Assembly: GCA_039804025.1 (NCBI GenBank)
Contig: JBDRZP010000018.1
Span: 1-45,223, forward strand
Length of the DNA: 45,223 bases
Source: a candidate division WOR-3 bacterium
Lineage (GTDB): Bacteria > Hydrothermota > Hydrothermia > Hydrothermales > JAJRUZ01
Reading direction: 5' to 3'
Positions 21,314 through 29,842 of this stretch are shown piece after piece. Under the pieces are notes generated by a model. It was given only the letters and a program-made list of their open reading frames with translations. It searched no databases and was not told the origin of the DNA. Both the position numbers and the translations under genes were made by a program. Every line of letters starts with the position of its first letter. Positions within the stretch are counted from its first letter, which is position 1.

Positions 21314-22041
21314 TAAAAAACCTCCATTAAAAATAACCCTTGTGGGGGTGCTATAATTAAAGTGTCAGGAACATTTTCAAGGACTCTCTTATAACCATCA
21401 AGATCATTCCTTGAAGCAAAATATACCATCTGACCAACAAGACTTCTAACAAGTTTATTTAAAAATCTCTTTGCATAAAAATATAAAAAAATTTTTTTAC
21501 CTTTTCTTTCTGCATAACACTTTTCAATTTTCAAAAAACCGTTTCCCTCAGGTAAGGGAGAAAAGGGAGAAAAATCCCTTTCCATCTCTGTTAGTTTAGT
21601 CATTTTATAGAATAAATTATAATTCAATTTAAAATTAATTTCCCAGGCATATAGCCTTTCAAGAGGGGACCTTTCAAGGAGAATTGTGTATCTATAGAGT
21701 TTTGCTTTTGCGGATCTTCTTGCATGAAATTTATTACTCACAATTTCAATTTCTTTTACATAGACATCTCTTGGTAAAATTGCATTCATAGCTTTTCTTA
21801 ATTTTTCCCTGTCACCCTCAAATCTTTCATAAAATATTTTTTTAGGTGCATCAAAGTGAGCTACTTGACCCAAAGCATGAACTCCCCTATCTGTTCTTGA
21901 AGCCCCCTGAATTAAACCTTTTGCACAGATAAGTTTTTTTGTCACATCATCAAGAACACCCTGAACTGTTCTAAAACCTTTTTGAACTTGCCAACCGTAA
22001 AAATTTGTTCCATCATACTCCAATTTAATTTTAAACCTCAT
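21310..22041 (-). CDS. truA: tRNA pseudouridine(38-40) synthase TruA
   Basis: The protein has 243 residues. The N-terminus KLEYDGTNFYGWQVQ and the catalytic motif GASRTDRGVHALGQ (Asp51) are diagnostic, as are RSLVGQMVYF and the C-terminal APPQGLFL. It converts uridines 38-40 of the anticodon arm to pseudouridine. It overlaps tatC and the DUF5683-like gene by 4 bp each. Confidence 0.96.
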   Translation of the reverse strand: MRFKIKLEYDGTNFYGWQVQKGFRTVQGVLDDVTKKLICAKGLIQGASRTDRGVHALGQVAHFDAPKKIFYERFEGDREKLRKAMNAILPRDVYVKEIEIVSNKFHARRSAKAKLYRYTILLERSPLERLYAWEINFKLNYNLFYKMTKLTEMERDFSPFSPLPEGNGFLKIEKCYAERKGKKIFLYFYAKRFLNKLVRSLVGQMVYFASRNDLDGYKRVLENVPDTLIIAPPQGLFLMEVFY

Positions 22042-22724
22042 TTTTTTAATTTTTTTGCAAAAAATATAGAAAGTTCAAAAAGTAAAACAATAGGTATTGC
22101 TAAAATACTCATTGTTATAAAATCAGTTGAAGGTGTAACAAGAGCTGCAAGAATAAAAATTAAAACAATAACTTCCCTTCTTTTCGATTTTAATAATTTA
22201 TAATCGAGAACATTAAGTTTAACAAGGATTAAAATTAGGATTGGTAATTCAAAAAGTAGACCTGTGAAAATTGTAACATATAAAAGGAAATTCACAATAT
22301 CTGAAATATGCATAAGTGGTAACATTACATTTCCTGCAAAGGAAAGAAGAACTTTGATACCAAGAGGATAAATAACAAATATTGAAAAGAAGAAACCCGC
22401 ATAGAAAAGGAAGGGAGATAAAATTATAAAGGGTTTAATGTTTTTAATTTCATTTTCATAAAGACCTGGTTTAATAAATGCCCATAATTCATAAATCAAA
22501 AATGGTATAGTAAAGAATATTCCCGATAAAAGAGAAACCTTCAATCTTACAATAAAGGCTTCCTGTGGAGAAAAAAAGTAAATTTCTCCGATTGGTTTTT
22601 TTATAAAATCTATAATTTTCAAAGAGAAAGTAAAGGATATTAAGGTAAAGATAAATAAATAAATTATAACTCTTATGATTCTTATTCTTAATTCTTCAAG
22701 ATGCTCAATGAGAGATTCATCCAT
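22038..22724 (-). CDS. tatC: Twin-arginine translocase subunit TatC
   Basis: The protein has 228 residues with about six membrane segments. Family marks are the N-terminal HLEELRIRIIR, SPQEAFIVRLKVSLLSG (Tat substrate-binding surface), FIKPGLYENE and ALVTPSTDF. It forms the receptor of the Tat pathway, which exports folded proteins across the inner membrane. It overlaps truA by 4 bp and lies just after the DUF4159 gene. No tatA or tatB is in this window. Confidence 0.95.
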   Translation of the reverse strand: MDESLIEHLEELRIRIIRVIIYLFIFTLISFTFSLKIIDFIKKPIGEIYFFSPQEAFIVRLKVSLLSGIFFTIPFLIYELWAFIKPGLYENEIKNIKPFIILSPFLFYAGFFFSIFVIYPLGIKVLLSFAGNVMLPLMHISDIVNFLLYVTIFTGLLFELPILILILVKLNVLDYKLLKSKRREVIVLIFILAALVTPSTDFITMSILAIPIVLLFELSIFFAKKLKK

Positions 22725-22725
22725 A

Positions 22726-23343
22726 TCAGTAAGTTATTGCATAAAGAAAAATGTTAATACCCATTTTGATTGCCTCTTCCCTTATTTCAGGTGGATCTCC
22801 ATAAACATCTGTCCATCCGTCTGATATGTTTGAGTTATAAGTATAAAAGAGACATAATCTATCACCTATAAAAATTCCATAACCCTTTGGTGGACCTTCA
22901 TAATGCTCGTGAATTTTTGGAAGACCTTTTTCAAATTTATAAAAAATGTTATAAATAGGATGGTCAAAGGGAACCTCTTTAAGTTCTTTTTCAGGGAAAA
23001 TTTTTTTAATTTCTCCTCTTATATATTTATCCATTCCATAATCATCATCAATATAAAGAAATCCACCTGATTCAAGGTATTCCCTTAAATTTTTAGCATC
23101 AGTTTCTGAAAGTTCTACTTTTCCATGACCTGTCATAAAAAGGAGAGGATAATTCCTTATTCTTCTATCACCAACATCAAGAACTACTTCTTGCTCTATC
23201 ATATTTATTCCAGTTCTTTTTTCAATTTCCTTTGAAAGATTAGGAATAATTTCTGGGTCATTATACCAGTCTCCTCCCCCTTCATATTTAAGCCTTACGA
23301 TCTGGAGTTCAAGTATTGAAAATAAAATTAGAAAAAGGAACAT
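22726..23343 (-). CDS. DUF4159 domain protein
   Basis: The protein has 205 residues with a hydrophobic N-terminus that looks like a signal peptide. The sequence matches DUF4159: IVRLKYEGGGDWYNDPE, LLFMTGHGKVELSE, LREYLESGGFLYIDDDYG and a C-terminal GINIFLYAIT. The fold is thought to be like a class I glutamine amidotransferase, as in ThuA, and the family is common in gliding and FCB bacteria. It overlaps the HAD gene by 16 bp and sits 1 bp from tatC, which hints at an envelope role. Confidence 0.82.
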   Translation of the reverse strand: MFLFLILFSILELQIVRLKYEGGGDWYNDPEIIPNLSKEIEKRTGINMIEQEVVLDVGDRRIRNYPLLFMTGHGKVELSETDAKNLREYLESGGFLYIDDDYGMDKYIRGEIKKIFPEKELKEVPFDHPIYNIFYKFEKGLPKIHEHYEGPPKGYGIFIGDRLCLFYTYNSNISDGWTDVYGDPPEIREEAIKMGINIFLYAITY

Positions 23344-23855
23344 ATATATTCTACTGCATCCTTAAAATTTTTTGCTATAAAGCTCGGTTTCAAAGTCAAT
23401 GGATACCTTGTTTTTATATAAATTGTTATCATTCCCAGTTTATATCCAAATTCAATATCACTATCCTTATCACCTATCATAAATTTTTTTTCATACTCAA
23501 AAGGAAATTCCTTTTTCCATAATCTATAAAAATATAAACCCGGTTTCCTGCAAGAACACATTTCTATAGGTAAATGGGGGCAGAAGTAATATTTTAAAAT
23601 TTTAACCCTTTTTAAATATAAAAACTGATCAAGTCTTTCATTATTTCTTTTAACATCTATTACTTTATAGTAACCTTTATTTATTCCAGACTGATTTGAA
23701 AAAACAAAAAAGTGAAAATTTAATTTTTTTAATTTATGAAGACCTTCTATAACATAATCATTTAATTTTAACTTAAAGGGATCACCAAGAGTTCCATAGT
23801 CCCTATCTTCTATTAAAACCCCGTCTCTATCAAGAAAAAGCAAGTTTCTTTTCAC
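23328..23855 (-). CDS. HAD phosphatase, GmhB (heptose bisphosphate phosphatase)-like
   Basis: The protein has 175 residues. It has the DxD nucleophile motif (FLDRDGVLIED), FSNQSGINKGYY, CPHLPIEMCSCRKP (a Cys/His zinc loop typical of GmhB) and MIGDKDSDIEFG (the acidic metal motif). GmhB removes the C7 phosphate of D-glycero-manno-heptose 1,7-bisphosphate for LPS core or S-layer heptose. A histidinol-phosphatase role is possible, because the families are close. It overlaps rdgB by 4 bp. Confidence 0.8.
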   Translation of the reverse strand: MKRNLLFLDRDGVLIEDRDYGTLGDPFKLKLNDYVIEGLHKLKKLNFHFFVFSNQSGINKGYYKVIDVKRNNERLDQFLYLKRVKILKYYFCPHLPIEMCSCRKPGLYFYRLWKKEFPFEYEKKFMIGDKDSDIEFGYKLGMITIYIKTRYPLTLKPSFIAKNFKDAVEYICSFF

Positions 23856-24439
23856 AAAATTTTTAAAAGAAATTCTTTTAACTCTTTAAGAGCTTTTCCC
23901 CTGTGAGAAATTTCATTCTTTTTTTCTAAACTTAATTCAGCAAAAGTTCTACCAAGGGGTGGATAAAGAAATAAAGGGTCATAACCAAAACCCGAAGCAC
24001 CCCTTTCTTCATAGGTAATAAAACCTTCCACTTCTCCTCTGAATTTGAAAAATTTTTCCTTATCAAGAAAAAAATAAATTACACATATAAATTTAGCTTT
24101 TCTTTTTTCAAAAGGAACACCTTCAAGTATTTTTAAAAGTAATTTTCTATTTTCTTCATCTGTACCTGAGTCTGAAAATCTTTTTGAATAAATTCCTGGA
24201 AGGTTATCAAGATAATAAACAATGAGGCCTGAATCTTCACCAATTGCTGGCATTCCTGAGATTAAATTTCCGTATTTTGCTTTAATAAAGGCGTTTTCAT
24301 CAAAACTTCTCCCCTTTTCCTTAAATCCCTTTTCTATCCCAAAATCCCTTAATGTTAATATTTCTATATTTAATTCTTTTAAAAATTCTAAATATTCTCT
24401 TCTTTTACCCTGATTTGAAGTAGAAAGGAGTATTTTCAA
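23852..24439 (-). CDS. rdgB: XTP/dITP pyrophosphatase (RdgB/HAM1)
   Basis: The protein has 195 residues. STSNQGKRREYLEFL at the start, SFDENAFIKAKYG, AIGEDSGLIV and ASGFGYDPLFLYPP, and the C-terminal EISHRGKALKEL are the usual RdgB motifs. It removes deaminated purine nucleotides before they enter DNA. It starts 5 bp after the SPOR lipoprotein gene and overlaps the HAD gene by 4 bp. Confidence 0.96.
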   Translation of the reverse strand: MKILLSTSNQGKRREYLEFLKELNIEILTLRDFGIEKGFKEKGRSFDENAFIKAKYGNLISGMPAIGEDSGLIVYYLDNLPGIYSKRFSDSGTDEENRKLLLKILEGVPFEKRKAKFICVIYFFLDKEKFFKFRGEVEGFITYEERGASGFGYDPLFLYPPLGRTFAELSLEKKNEISHRGKALKELKEFLLKIL

Positions 24440-24444
24440 AAAAT

Positions 24445-24999
24445 TTATCTCTTGGGCGCCACCTCTGTTTCTGCGATCCAGGCATCATAATAACCAAGAC
24501 TTCTTAACCTCATTTTCATTCTTTCAGCCTCTTCTCTTGAGATAAAATCACCCACTCTTACTTTATAATAAGGTGGAATATATTCAACATAAACCTTATA
24601 TTCTCCTTTAAGTCTTGCCTCTGCCTCTTTTGCGAATTTTTCAGCTTTTTCTTTATTTCCTGGTTTTGAAGCATCAACAGCAAGAATCTGAACCCTGTAA
24701 CCAAAAACTTTTGAAGGTGAAGGCTGAGGCAGAGGAGTTTCCTTTTTTGGTGTAGGAGCAATCACAACCTCACCTTCTTCAACAGTTTCAGGTGCAGGGG
24801 ATGGAGCAGGTGTTTCTTCTTCTGTGATAACCACTGTTTCTTCTCCTTTCTTTTCTTCTGGAGCAGGTTTCTTTTCTTCCTCTTCTCCAATAATTACAAT
24901 CTCACTTTCTGTCTCTGCAGGTTTTGCTGGCTGAGCAGCTTGAGGTGCACAGAAATAATATAGACTAATAAAGAGCAAGAAATAAATTAACTTCTTCAT
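24445..24999 (-). CDS. SPOR-domain lipoprotein
   Basis: The ATG at 24999 follows AAGGAGGAATT and is preferred to an upstream start at 25041. The protein has 184 residues: a lipoprotein signal with a Cys near residue 17 (YYFCAPQ), a low-complexity Pro/Glu/Ala linker, and a C-terminal SPOR domain (YRVQILAVDASKP, VYVEYIPPYYKVRVGDF, EEAERMKMRLRSLGY). SPOR domains bind peptidoglycan stripped of stem peptides, often at division sites. It heads the operon with rdgB, gmhB-like, DUF4159, tatC, truA and DUF5683-like. Confidence 0.85.
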   Translation of the reverse strand: MKKLIYFLLFISLYYFCAPQAAQPAKPAETESEIVIIGEEEEKKPAPEEKKGEETVVITEEETPAPSPAPETVEEGEVVIAPTPKKETPLPQPSPSKVFGYRVQILAVDASKPGNKEKAEKFAKEAEARLKGEYKVYVEYIPPYYKVRVGDFISREEAERMKMRLRSLGYYDAWIAETEVAPKR

Positions 25000-25047
25000 A
25001 TTTTTAAATAATTCCTCCTTTGCTTTAAGGATTTGAACCATCTTATT

Positions 25048-25076
25048 ATTATAAATTTAAAATAATAAAAATGCAA
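25048..25076 (-). promoter_or_regulatory. Probable promoter of the SPOR-rdgB-tatC-truA operon
   Basis: The minus strand has TATAAT (25053-25048). Seventeen bases upstream lies TTGCAT (25076-25071), a partial -35 that overlaps the start of the divergent gene. Downstream is GGTTCAAATCC (25039-25029), the leader motif shared with other exported-protein genes. Confidence 0.5.
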
Positions 25077-25817
25077 AAATATTTAATTTATTTTTTGATA
25101 GTTATAACATTAAATTCATCTCAAACAATTTATACAAAGGGGAAAAGTTTTACTGTTTATTTTCTAACTTCAGGAGGAGACTTTGAGGATTATGTAATTG
25201 GAGGAATTTCCTATCCTTACAGATTCAATGCTAAGGATTTATTATTAAGTTACAGTTTTGAGGGTTCACCCTTTGATTACAAAGTAACTCTTGGTTTTCA
25301 TGAATATAGAGACGAAATAATAAGTGTAAATGGATATCCTGAAGATAAGGTAATATGGAACAGAGTAAGAGGTTTTCATTTAAATATTTCAATGGCTCAA
25401 ACTTCAAAGGCATGGAGATCAGTATGTTATGGAATAGGTGGAACTTTCGGCTGGTTCAGGGATGAAGATTTAAAAAATGAAAAAGGAGTGCTTATTCCTG
25501 ATAAAAAGGAGGGTCCTGTTGCACTTCCTTCTATATGGGTTAGAAAGGGAGGAGAAAATATTTCTGTTTATTTGAGTTTAGTTTCTGATGGGATATTGCC
25601 TCTGAGTGCTACAATGGGAGCAGTAAAAACAGGAATATCAATTAAATTTTCAAAGAATGATTTTCATATAGGATTTCTAATTCCTACTTACAATCTTGAA
25701 TTTGACCCCTATTTTGTTTATCAAATTAATTTTGAACACATTTTTTTATCCCTTTATTTAAGAGCCAATATGTTAAGAAAAGGGGGAGGAATAGGTGTAA
25801 GTTTAGGTGTGAAATAA
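25071..25817 (+). CDS. Exported protein of unknown function, probably beta-rich
   Basis: The protein has 248 residues and a signal peptide (MQKYLIYFLIVITLNSSQT). The body alternates aromatic and polar residues (FDYKVTLGFHEYRDE, SVYLSLVSDGILPLSA, DPYFVYQINFEHIFLSLYLRAN) and ends GGGIGVSLGVK, consistent with an outer-membrane barrel or periplasmic beta protein. I do not recognise a family. It is divergent from the SPOR operon and has almost no 5' leader, so it may be leaderless. tRNA-Met follows on the same strand. Confidence 0.6.
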   Translation: MQKYLIYFLIVITLNSSQTIYTKGKSFTVYFLTSGGDFEDYVIGGISYPYRFNAKDLLLSYSFEGSPFDYKVTLGFHEYRDEIISVNGYPEDKVIWNRVRGFHLNISMAQTSKAWRSVCYGIGGTFGWFRDEDLKNEKGVLIPDKKEGPVALPSIWVRKGGENISVYLSLVSDGILPLSATMGAVKTGISIKFSKNDFHIGFLIPTYNLEFDPYFVYQINFEHIFLSLYLRANMLRKGGGIGVSLGVK

Positions 25818-25862
25818 AAAGTTTGAAGGGAAAGGTTTATATTCTTTATAATAAAAATTTAA

Positions 25863-25934
25863 GGCGGCGTAGCTCAGTGGCAGAGCAGGGGTTTCATAAG
25901 CCCTGTGTCGGCGGTTCGAATCCGCCCGCCGCCA
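25863..25934 (+). tRNA. tRNA-Met (anticodon CAT), probably elongator
   Basis: The cloverleaf is acceptor GGCGGCG/CGCCGCC, D arm GCTC/GAGC, anticodon stem GGGGT/GCCCT with loop TTCATAA, and T arm GGCGG/CCGCC with loop TTCGAAT. The perfect 1-72 pair (G-C) rules against initiator tRNA. A lysidine-modified tRNA-Ile with CAT cannot be fully excluded. Discriminator A; no CCA encoded. Confidence 0.9.
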
Positions 25935-25947
25935 CTTTTCCTTAAAA

Positions 25948-27156
25948 TTGTTCAAATTCGAATCAGCTACCTCTTTATCCCTTAAAACTGGCGGAATAAA
26001 TTTAATTCTCAAAAAAGCAAAAGGGGACCTTGTATGGGATAAAAATAATAAAAAATATTATGACTTTACATCCTTTTTTGGCGTTTCCCTCTTCGGACAC
26101 TTCAATCCCTTTATAATTAAAAAAGTTAAAGAATACTTTAAAATTAAACCTCACTCAATGGCGGATCTCTTTCCTTATGAAAAAAGAGAAAAATTATCAG
26201 AAGAAATTGTTAAATTTTTTAAAAACAAAGATTTGCTCTGCACCTTTGGAATATCAGGAACTGATGCTATTGAAATAGCAATTAAAACTGCCTTTTTATA
26301 TACTAAAAGAGAAAAAATAATTTCCTTCAAAAATTCATACCACGGTCTTTCAATGTTCAACCTCTCTATTACAAATATTTATCATTTTAAAAAACCCTTT
26401 GAAAAATTTTTAAAAAATTACTCAATAGAAATTAAATATCCTGAAAGAGAAGAGGATCTTGAAGATCTTGAAAGGAATTTAAAAAGTCTAAACCCAAAAG
26501 AAATAGCTGGAATTATTTTAGAACCGATACAGGGAAGAGGTGGAATAAAACTTCCCCCCAAAAATTTTATTAAAATTCTCTATGAATATGCTAAAGATAA
26601 TGATATTATATTAATAATTGATGAGGTTTTTACAGGTTTTGCAAGAACAGGTAAAGATTTCTGCTTTCAATATGAAATAGATTTCCCTGATATTTTGTGC
26701 CTCGGGAAAGCACTCGGAGGCGGATTCCCAATTTCTGCCTGTGTGGGGAAAAAAGAAATTATGAAAGTTTGGGAAATAAAAGGAGATCCCCTTTATGCAA
26801 CAACCTTTTTAACCCATCCTTTATCAATAATATCATCCCTTGCCTTTTTAGAACTTTATAAAAAAGAAAATCCTTTAAAAATAGTAAAGGAAAAGGAGAA
26901 AATTTTTAAAGAACTACTTAAAAAATTAGAAAATAAAAGGGAAATTAAGGAAATAAGGGGAAAAGGAATTTTATGGGGCATAGAATTTAAGGACGAAAAA
27001 CTATCTTTAAATTTATGGAAAAAATTAATAAAAAAAGGATTTTTAACCCTTCTTGAAGGTGAAAAACACAATGTTTTAACTTTTGTCCCTTCTTTATATT
27101 TTTCAGAAAAAAAACTAAAAAAAATTATAGATTTTTTAGATATTTCTCTCCATTAA
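25948..27156 (+). CDS. Class III PLP-dependent aminotransferase
   Basis: The protein has 402 residues. It has GISGTDAIEIAIKTA, SYHGLSM, EPIQGRGGI, IIDEVFTGFARTG (PLP-binding Asp) and CLGKALGGGFP with the Schiff-base Lys. These place it among acetylornithine, 4-aminobutyrate and related aminotransferases; the substrate cannot be told from sequence alone. The start is a TTG at 25948, only 14 bp after tRNA-Met, with no ribosome binding site; an alternative start is not seen. It converges with the ligase gene and overlaps it by 21 bp. Confidence 0.85.
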   Translation: MFKFESATSLSLKTGGINLILKKAKGDLVWDKNNKKYYDFTSFFGVSLFGHFNPFIIKKVKEYFKIKPHSMADLFPYEKREKLSEEIVKFFKNKDLLCTFGISGTDAIEIAIKTAFLYTKREKIISFKNSYHGLSMFNLSITNIYHFKKPFEKFLKNYSIEIKYPEREEDLEDLERNLKSLNPKEIAGIILEPIQGRGGIKLPPKNFIKILYEYAKDNDIILIIDEVFTGFARTGKDFCFQYEIDFPDILCLGKALGGGFPISACVGKKEIMKVWEIKGDPLYATTFLTHPLSIISSLAFLELYKKENPLKIVKEKEKIFKELLKKLENKREIKEIRGKGILWGIEFKDEKLSLNLWKKLIKKGFLTLLEGEKHNVLTFVPSLYFSEKKLKKIIDFLDISLH

Positions 27157-28659
27157 AAAAATTCTTCTTATCTCTTTTATATCTGCAATATCATGGGCAC
27201 TTTTATCAAATCTGAACCTTTTAACCCTTGCAAACCTTAAGGAAAATCCTGAATTATAAACCTTACTTTCAATTACCTCATCAAAGGCAACTTCAACTAC
27301 ATAAAAGGGTTTAACCTTAATCATCCATCCAAAATTTTTTTCTGTTAAAGGAGGAAGATTTTTAGTAAGGAAAATCAAATCTTCTTCTTTTAGACCTTTA
27401 AAAGTTTTACCAAGATCAAGAAAATTTTTTCTTTCCTCATCAAGACAGGAAAGATGAAGATTTGATAAAAATCCCTTTCTTTTACCATGACCCCATTCGG
27501 CACCTGTTATAACAAGGTCAAGAGTATAAAATTTTTTCCATTTAAACCAGTATTTTCCTCTTTTTCCATAGGTATAGGGGCTCACTGGATCCTTGATAAT
27601 TAAACCCTCATTCCCTTTTTCAATTGACTTTAAGAAAAAATTTTCTGCTTCATCCTTTTTATCAGTTATGATATAGGGCATTTTGATTTTTTCAGGAATT
27701 ATCTCCTCAAGAATTTTCTTTCTTTCCTTAAGGGGGTAATCAAGTAAAAACTCTCCATCCACATAAAGAATATCAAAAACAAAGGGAGAAATATTTTCAC
27801 TTTCAACATATTTTTTACCGAACTCCTTCATAAAATCCTGAAAAGGGATAGGGATTCCTTCCTCATTTAAAATAACTCCTTCAGCATCCAAAATAAAATC
27901 TCTTTTAAAGTTCTTAAAAAATTCTGTTAGATTTTTTAATTTAAATGTTATATCCTTTAAATTTCTTGAAAATATCTTTATTTTATCCTTTTCCTTATGA
28001 ATCTGGAGCCTTGCTCCATCAAGTTTGAATTCAAGTAAAAAATTTTTTCCCTTTTTGAAAAGTCTTAAAGGATCTTCTTCAATTTCTGCGAGCATAGGTG
28101 AAAGGGGCTCAAAAATTTTGGGTTTAAATTCTTTAAAAATTAAATTACCCTTTTCAAAAATTTCATAAACAAGTTCTAGGATATTTCCTCTTTTAAGTAA
28201 TTTTTCTCCTTCTTTAATATCAATTCCCTTTGCTTTTAAAAGAGCTTTAAAAATAATTTTTTCCTTTGCACCCTGCCTTACTTCTCCAATCAAATAATCA
28301 ACAAAAAATGCTCTTTCTTTTTCATTTAAGTTTTTGAAAAAATCTTTCAAAAGATAAAACCTTTGACTTAAAGAACCTTCCCCTTTAATAAAACTCAATT
28401 TTTTGATAAATTCCTCTATTTCCTTTAGTTCTATTTCCCTTACAGAAAAATCCTTTATTGAAGCTAAAACTTCCCTTAAGAGGGAGTAACCTACATTCAA
28501 TTTCCCATAAAGGGGGATTCCTGAGAGAAGGGAAAAAGAAATTTTAATTTCCTCTAAACTTAATTTTTTAAAAAAATCAGATAAAATAAATATTTTATCC
28601 TTTAAAGAACTTTTTTCCTTAACTTTTTCATAAATATGAATAATTTCTGAAAAATACAT
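27136..28659 (-). CDS. ATP-dependent DNA ligase, archaeal/replicative type
   Basis: The protein has 507 residues, the length of archaeal Lig1-type ligases. The order is an N-terminal DNA-binding helical domain (1-180, with GEVRQGAKEK), the adenylation domain with motif I EFKLDGARLQIHK (nucleotidyl Lys212), a glutamate motif (LDAEGVIL), and EGLIIKDPVSPYTYGKRG, then an OB-fold (FKWKK; WGHGKRKG). It seals DNA nicks using ATP. Most bacteria replicate with the NAD-dependent LigA; a full-length archaeal-type enzyme suggests transfer from archaea or a thermophile repair role. The context gives no partner such as Ku. Confidence 0.92.
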   Translation of the reverse strand: MYFSEIIHIYEKVKEKSSLKDKIFILSDFFKKLSLEEIKISFSLLSGIPLYGKLNVGYSLLREVLASIKDFSVREIELKEIEEFIKKLSFIKGEGSLSQRFYLLKDFFKNLNEKERAFFVDYLIGEVRQGAKEKIIFKALLKAKGIDIKEGEKLLKRGNILELVYEIFEKGNLIFKEFKPKIFEPLSPMLAEIEEDPLRLFKKGKNFLLEFKLDGARLQIHKEKDKIKIFSRNLKDITFKLKNLTEFFKNFKRDFILDAEGVILNEEGIPIPFQDFMKEFGKKYVESENISPFVFDILYVDGEFLLDYPLKERKKILEEIIPEKIKMPYIITDKKDEAENFFLKSIEKGNEGLIIKDPVSPYTYGKRGKYWFKWKKFYTLDLVITGAEWGHGKRKGFLSNLHLSCLDEERKNFLDLGKTFKGLKEEDLIFLTKNLPPLTEKNFGWMIKVKPFYVVEVAFDEVIESKVYNSGFSLRFARVKRFRFDKSAHDIADIKEIRRIFLMERNI

Positions 28660-28681
28660 AAAAAATTTTTATACTAAAAAC

Positions 28682-28730
28682 TTGAAATTTTCAAATTAAT
28701 ATTGTATAATTTAGTTGGTATTACCAACTA
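28682..28730 (+). promoter_or_regulatory. Promoter with palindromic operator for the P460/MarR genes
   Basis: TTGAAA (28682-28687), a 17-bp spacer and TATAAT (28705-28710) form a good promoter. Directly after the -10 box lies TAGTTGGTA-T-TACCAACTA (28712-28730), a perfect 9-bp inverted repeat around one base, of the size MarR-type dimers bind. Occupancy there would block transcription start. The MarR-like gene two positions downstream is the obvious candidate repressor. Confidence 0.7.
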
Positions 28731-28732
28731 TT

Positions 28733-28751
28733 TTAGGGTTCAATCCCCTAA
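28733..28751 (+). other. Leader hairpin with TTCAATC loop
   Basis: TTAGGG (28733-28738) and CCCTAA (28746-28751) can pair around a TTCAATC loop in the 5' leader of the cytochrome gene, upstream of its AGGAGGT site. It is one of four leaders in this window with a GGTTCAA-like core. Confidence 0.4.
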
Positions 28752-28771
28752 TATTAAAAGAGGAGGTTATA

Positions 28772-29251
28772 ATGAAGGATTTAATTTTAAAGGCTATGAT
28801 GAGCGCATCCTGTTTTATCCTCATCTCCTCAACAAAAACTTACTATCCTGAAAATTACAGAAACTGGTTCCATGTTAAAACTCTAATTCTTGAAGAAGGT
28901 CATCCACTATTTGAAGCCTTTGGAGGTATTCACCATGTATATGCAAATGAAAAGGCTTACAAAGCTCTCTTAAATAATGAAAAAGTTTTCCCTGAGGGTT
29001 CTGTATTTGTTTTTGACCTTCTTGAAGTGGTCAAGGAAAATAATTCAGTGGCAGAGGGAAAAAGGAAGGTTCTTGCCTATATGAAAAAGCATGGTAAAAA
29101 ATTATTTACAGAAACCGGCAACTGGGAATTTGCTGCCTTTGCAGAAGGAGACCCTTCAAAACAGATTGTTAAGGATGCTAAAAGGGAATGTTTCAGTTGT
29201 CACGCCTCTCAGAAGGAAAAAGATTATATTTTCAGTGATTGGAGAAAATAA
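28772..29251 (+). CDS. Cytochrome P460-like c-type heme protein (exported)
   Basis: The ATG at 28772 follows AGGAGGT closely and gives 159 residues; an earlier start in the leader is not credible. After a short hydrophobic N-terminus the body fits the cytochrome P460/c'-beta family (NWFHVKTLILEEGHP, FGGIHHVYANEKA, GSVFVFDLLEV, GNWEFAAF). One CXXCH heme site lies at C140, C143 and H144. Known relatives bind or oxidise hydroxylamine or NO, or act as NO carriers. The periplasm is the likely place. It shares a promoter with the MarR gene 25 bp downstream. Confidence 0.85.
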   Translation: MKDLILKAMMSASCFILISSTKTYYPENYRNWFHVKTLILEEGHPLFEAFGGIHHVYANEKAYKALLNNEKVFPEGSVFVFDLLEVVKENNSVAEGKRKVLAYMKKHGKKLFTETGNWEFAAFAEGDPSKQIVKDAKRECFSCHASQKEKDYIFSDWRK

Positions 29252-29275
29252 AAAATCCTTTCCTATAATTTCTCT

Positions 29276-29842
29276 TTGGAAAATTTAGATTTTAAAATCC
29301 TTTCCGGTCTTGAAAGAGTATCTGAAATTATGAAAGTTTTTTTAAGGAGGGAAAGTTCTAAATTTAAATTAAGTCCGACTCAGGTTCAAATCCTGCTTTC
29401 CCTCCTTTCTGAAGGGAATTTAAAAATAAAAAACCTGGAGAAAATTACTTCCCTTGATAAAACCACCCTTTCTAAGTCAATAAAAAATTTACAGAAAAAA
29501 AACTTTATTGAAAAAACTCAATCAGAATTAGACAGAAGAGAAAAAATCCTTAAGATTAAAGAGAATAAAAAAGAGAGCATAAAGAATTTCTCATTAAGCA
29601 TAAATCTATTCAAAAAAGTATTAAAAAATTTCTCTGAAAAAGAAAAAGAAATTATTTTAAAGTTTATTTTTGATTTTATAGATTACTCCATTGATATGGG
29701 TATTATAAGTTTACAGAAAATGTGTTCAAAATGTATCTATTTTAAAATTAAAAATAATAGATTTTACTGCAAATTTCTTAATAGGGAACTAAAAATAAGA
29801 GATTTAAAGATAAACTGTTCTGATTTTGTAAGTATTACATAA
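29276..29842 (+). CDS. MarR-family regulator with a C-terminal four-cysteine site
   Basis: The protein has 188 residues from a TTG start (an ATG at 29330 would cut the first helix). The winged helix is LSPTQVQILLSLLSEG, then SLDKTTLSKSIKNLQKKNFI and a wing with DRREK. The last 40 residues carry C150, C153, C165 and C181 (CSKC...YC...NCSDF), a pattern able to bind zinc or an Fe-S cluster and thus sense metal, oxygen or NO. It follows the cytochrome P460 gene by 24 bp, and a MarR-size palindrome sits on their shared promoter, so autoregulation is likely. Confidence 0.82.
   Translation: MENLDFKILSGLERVSEIMKVFLRRESSKFKLSPTQVQILLSLLSEGNLKIKNLEKITSLDKTTLSKSIKNLQKKNFIEKTQSELDRREKILKIKENKKESIKNFSLSINLFKKVLKNFSEKEKEIILKFIFDFIDYSIDMGIISLQKMCSKCIYFKIKNNRFYCKFLNRELKIRDLKINCSDFVSIT

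Noticed and set aside
25863-25934. Initiator tRNA
   Set aside because: Bacterial initiators have an unpaired 1-72 position; here it is a G-C pair.
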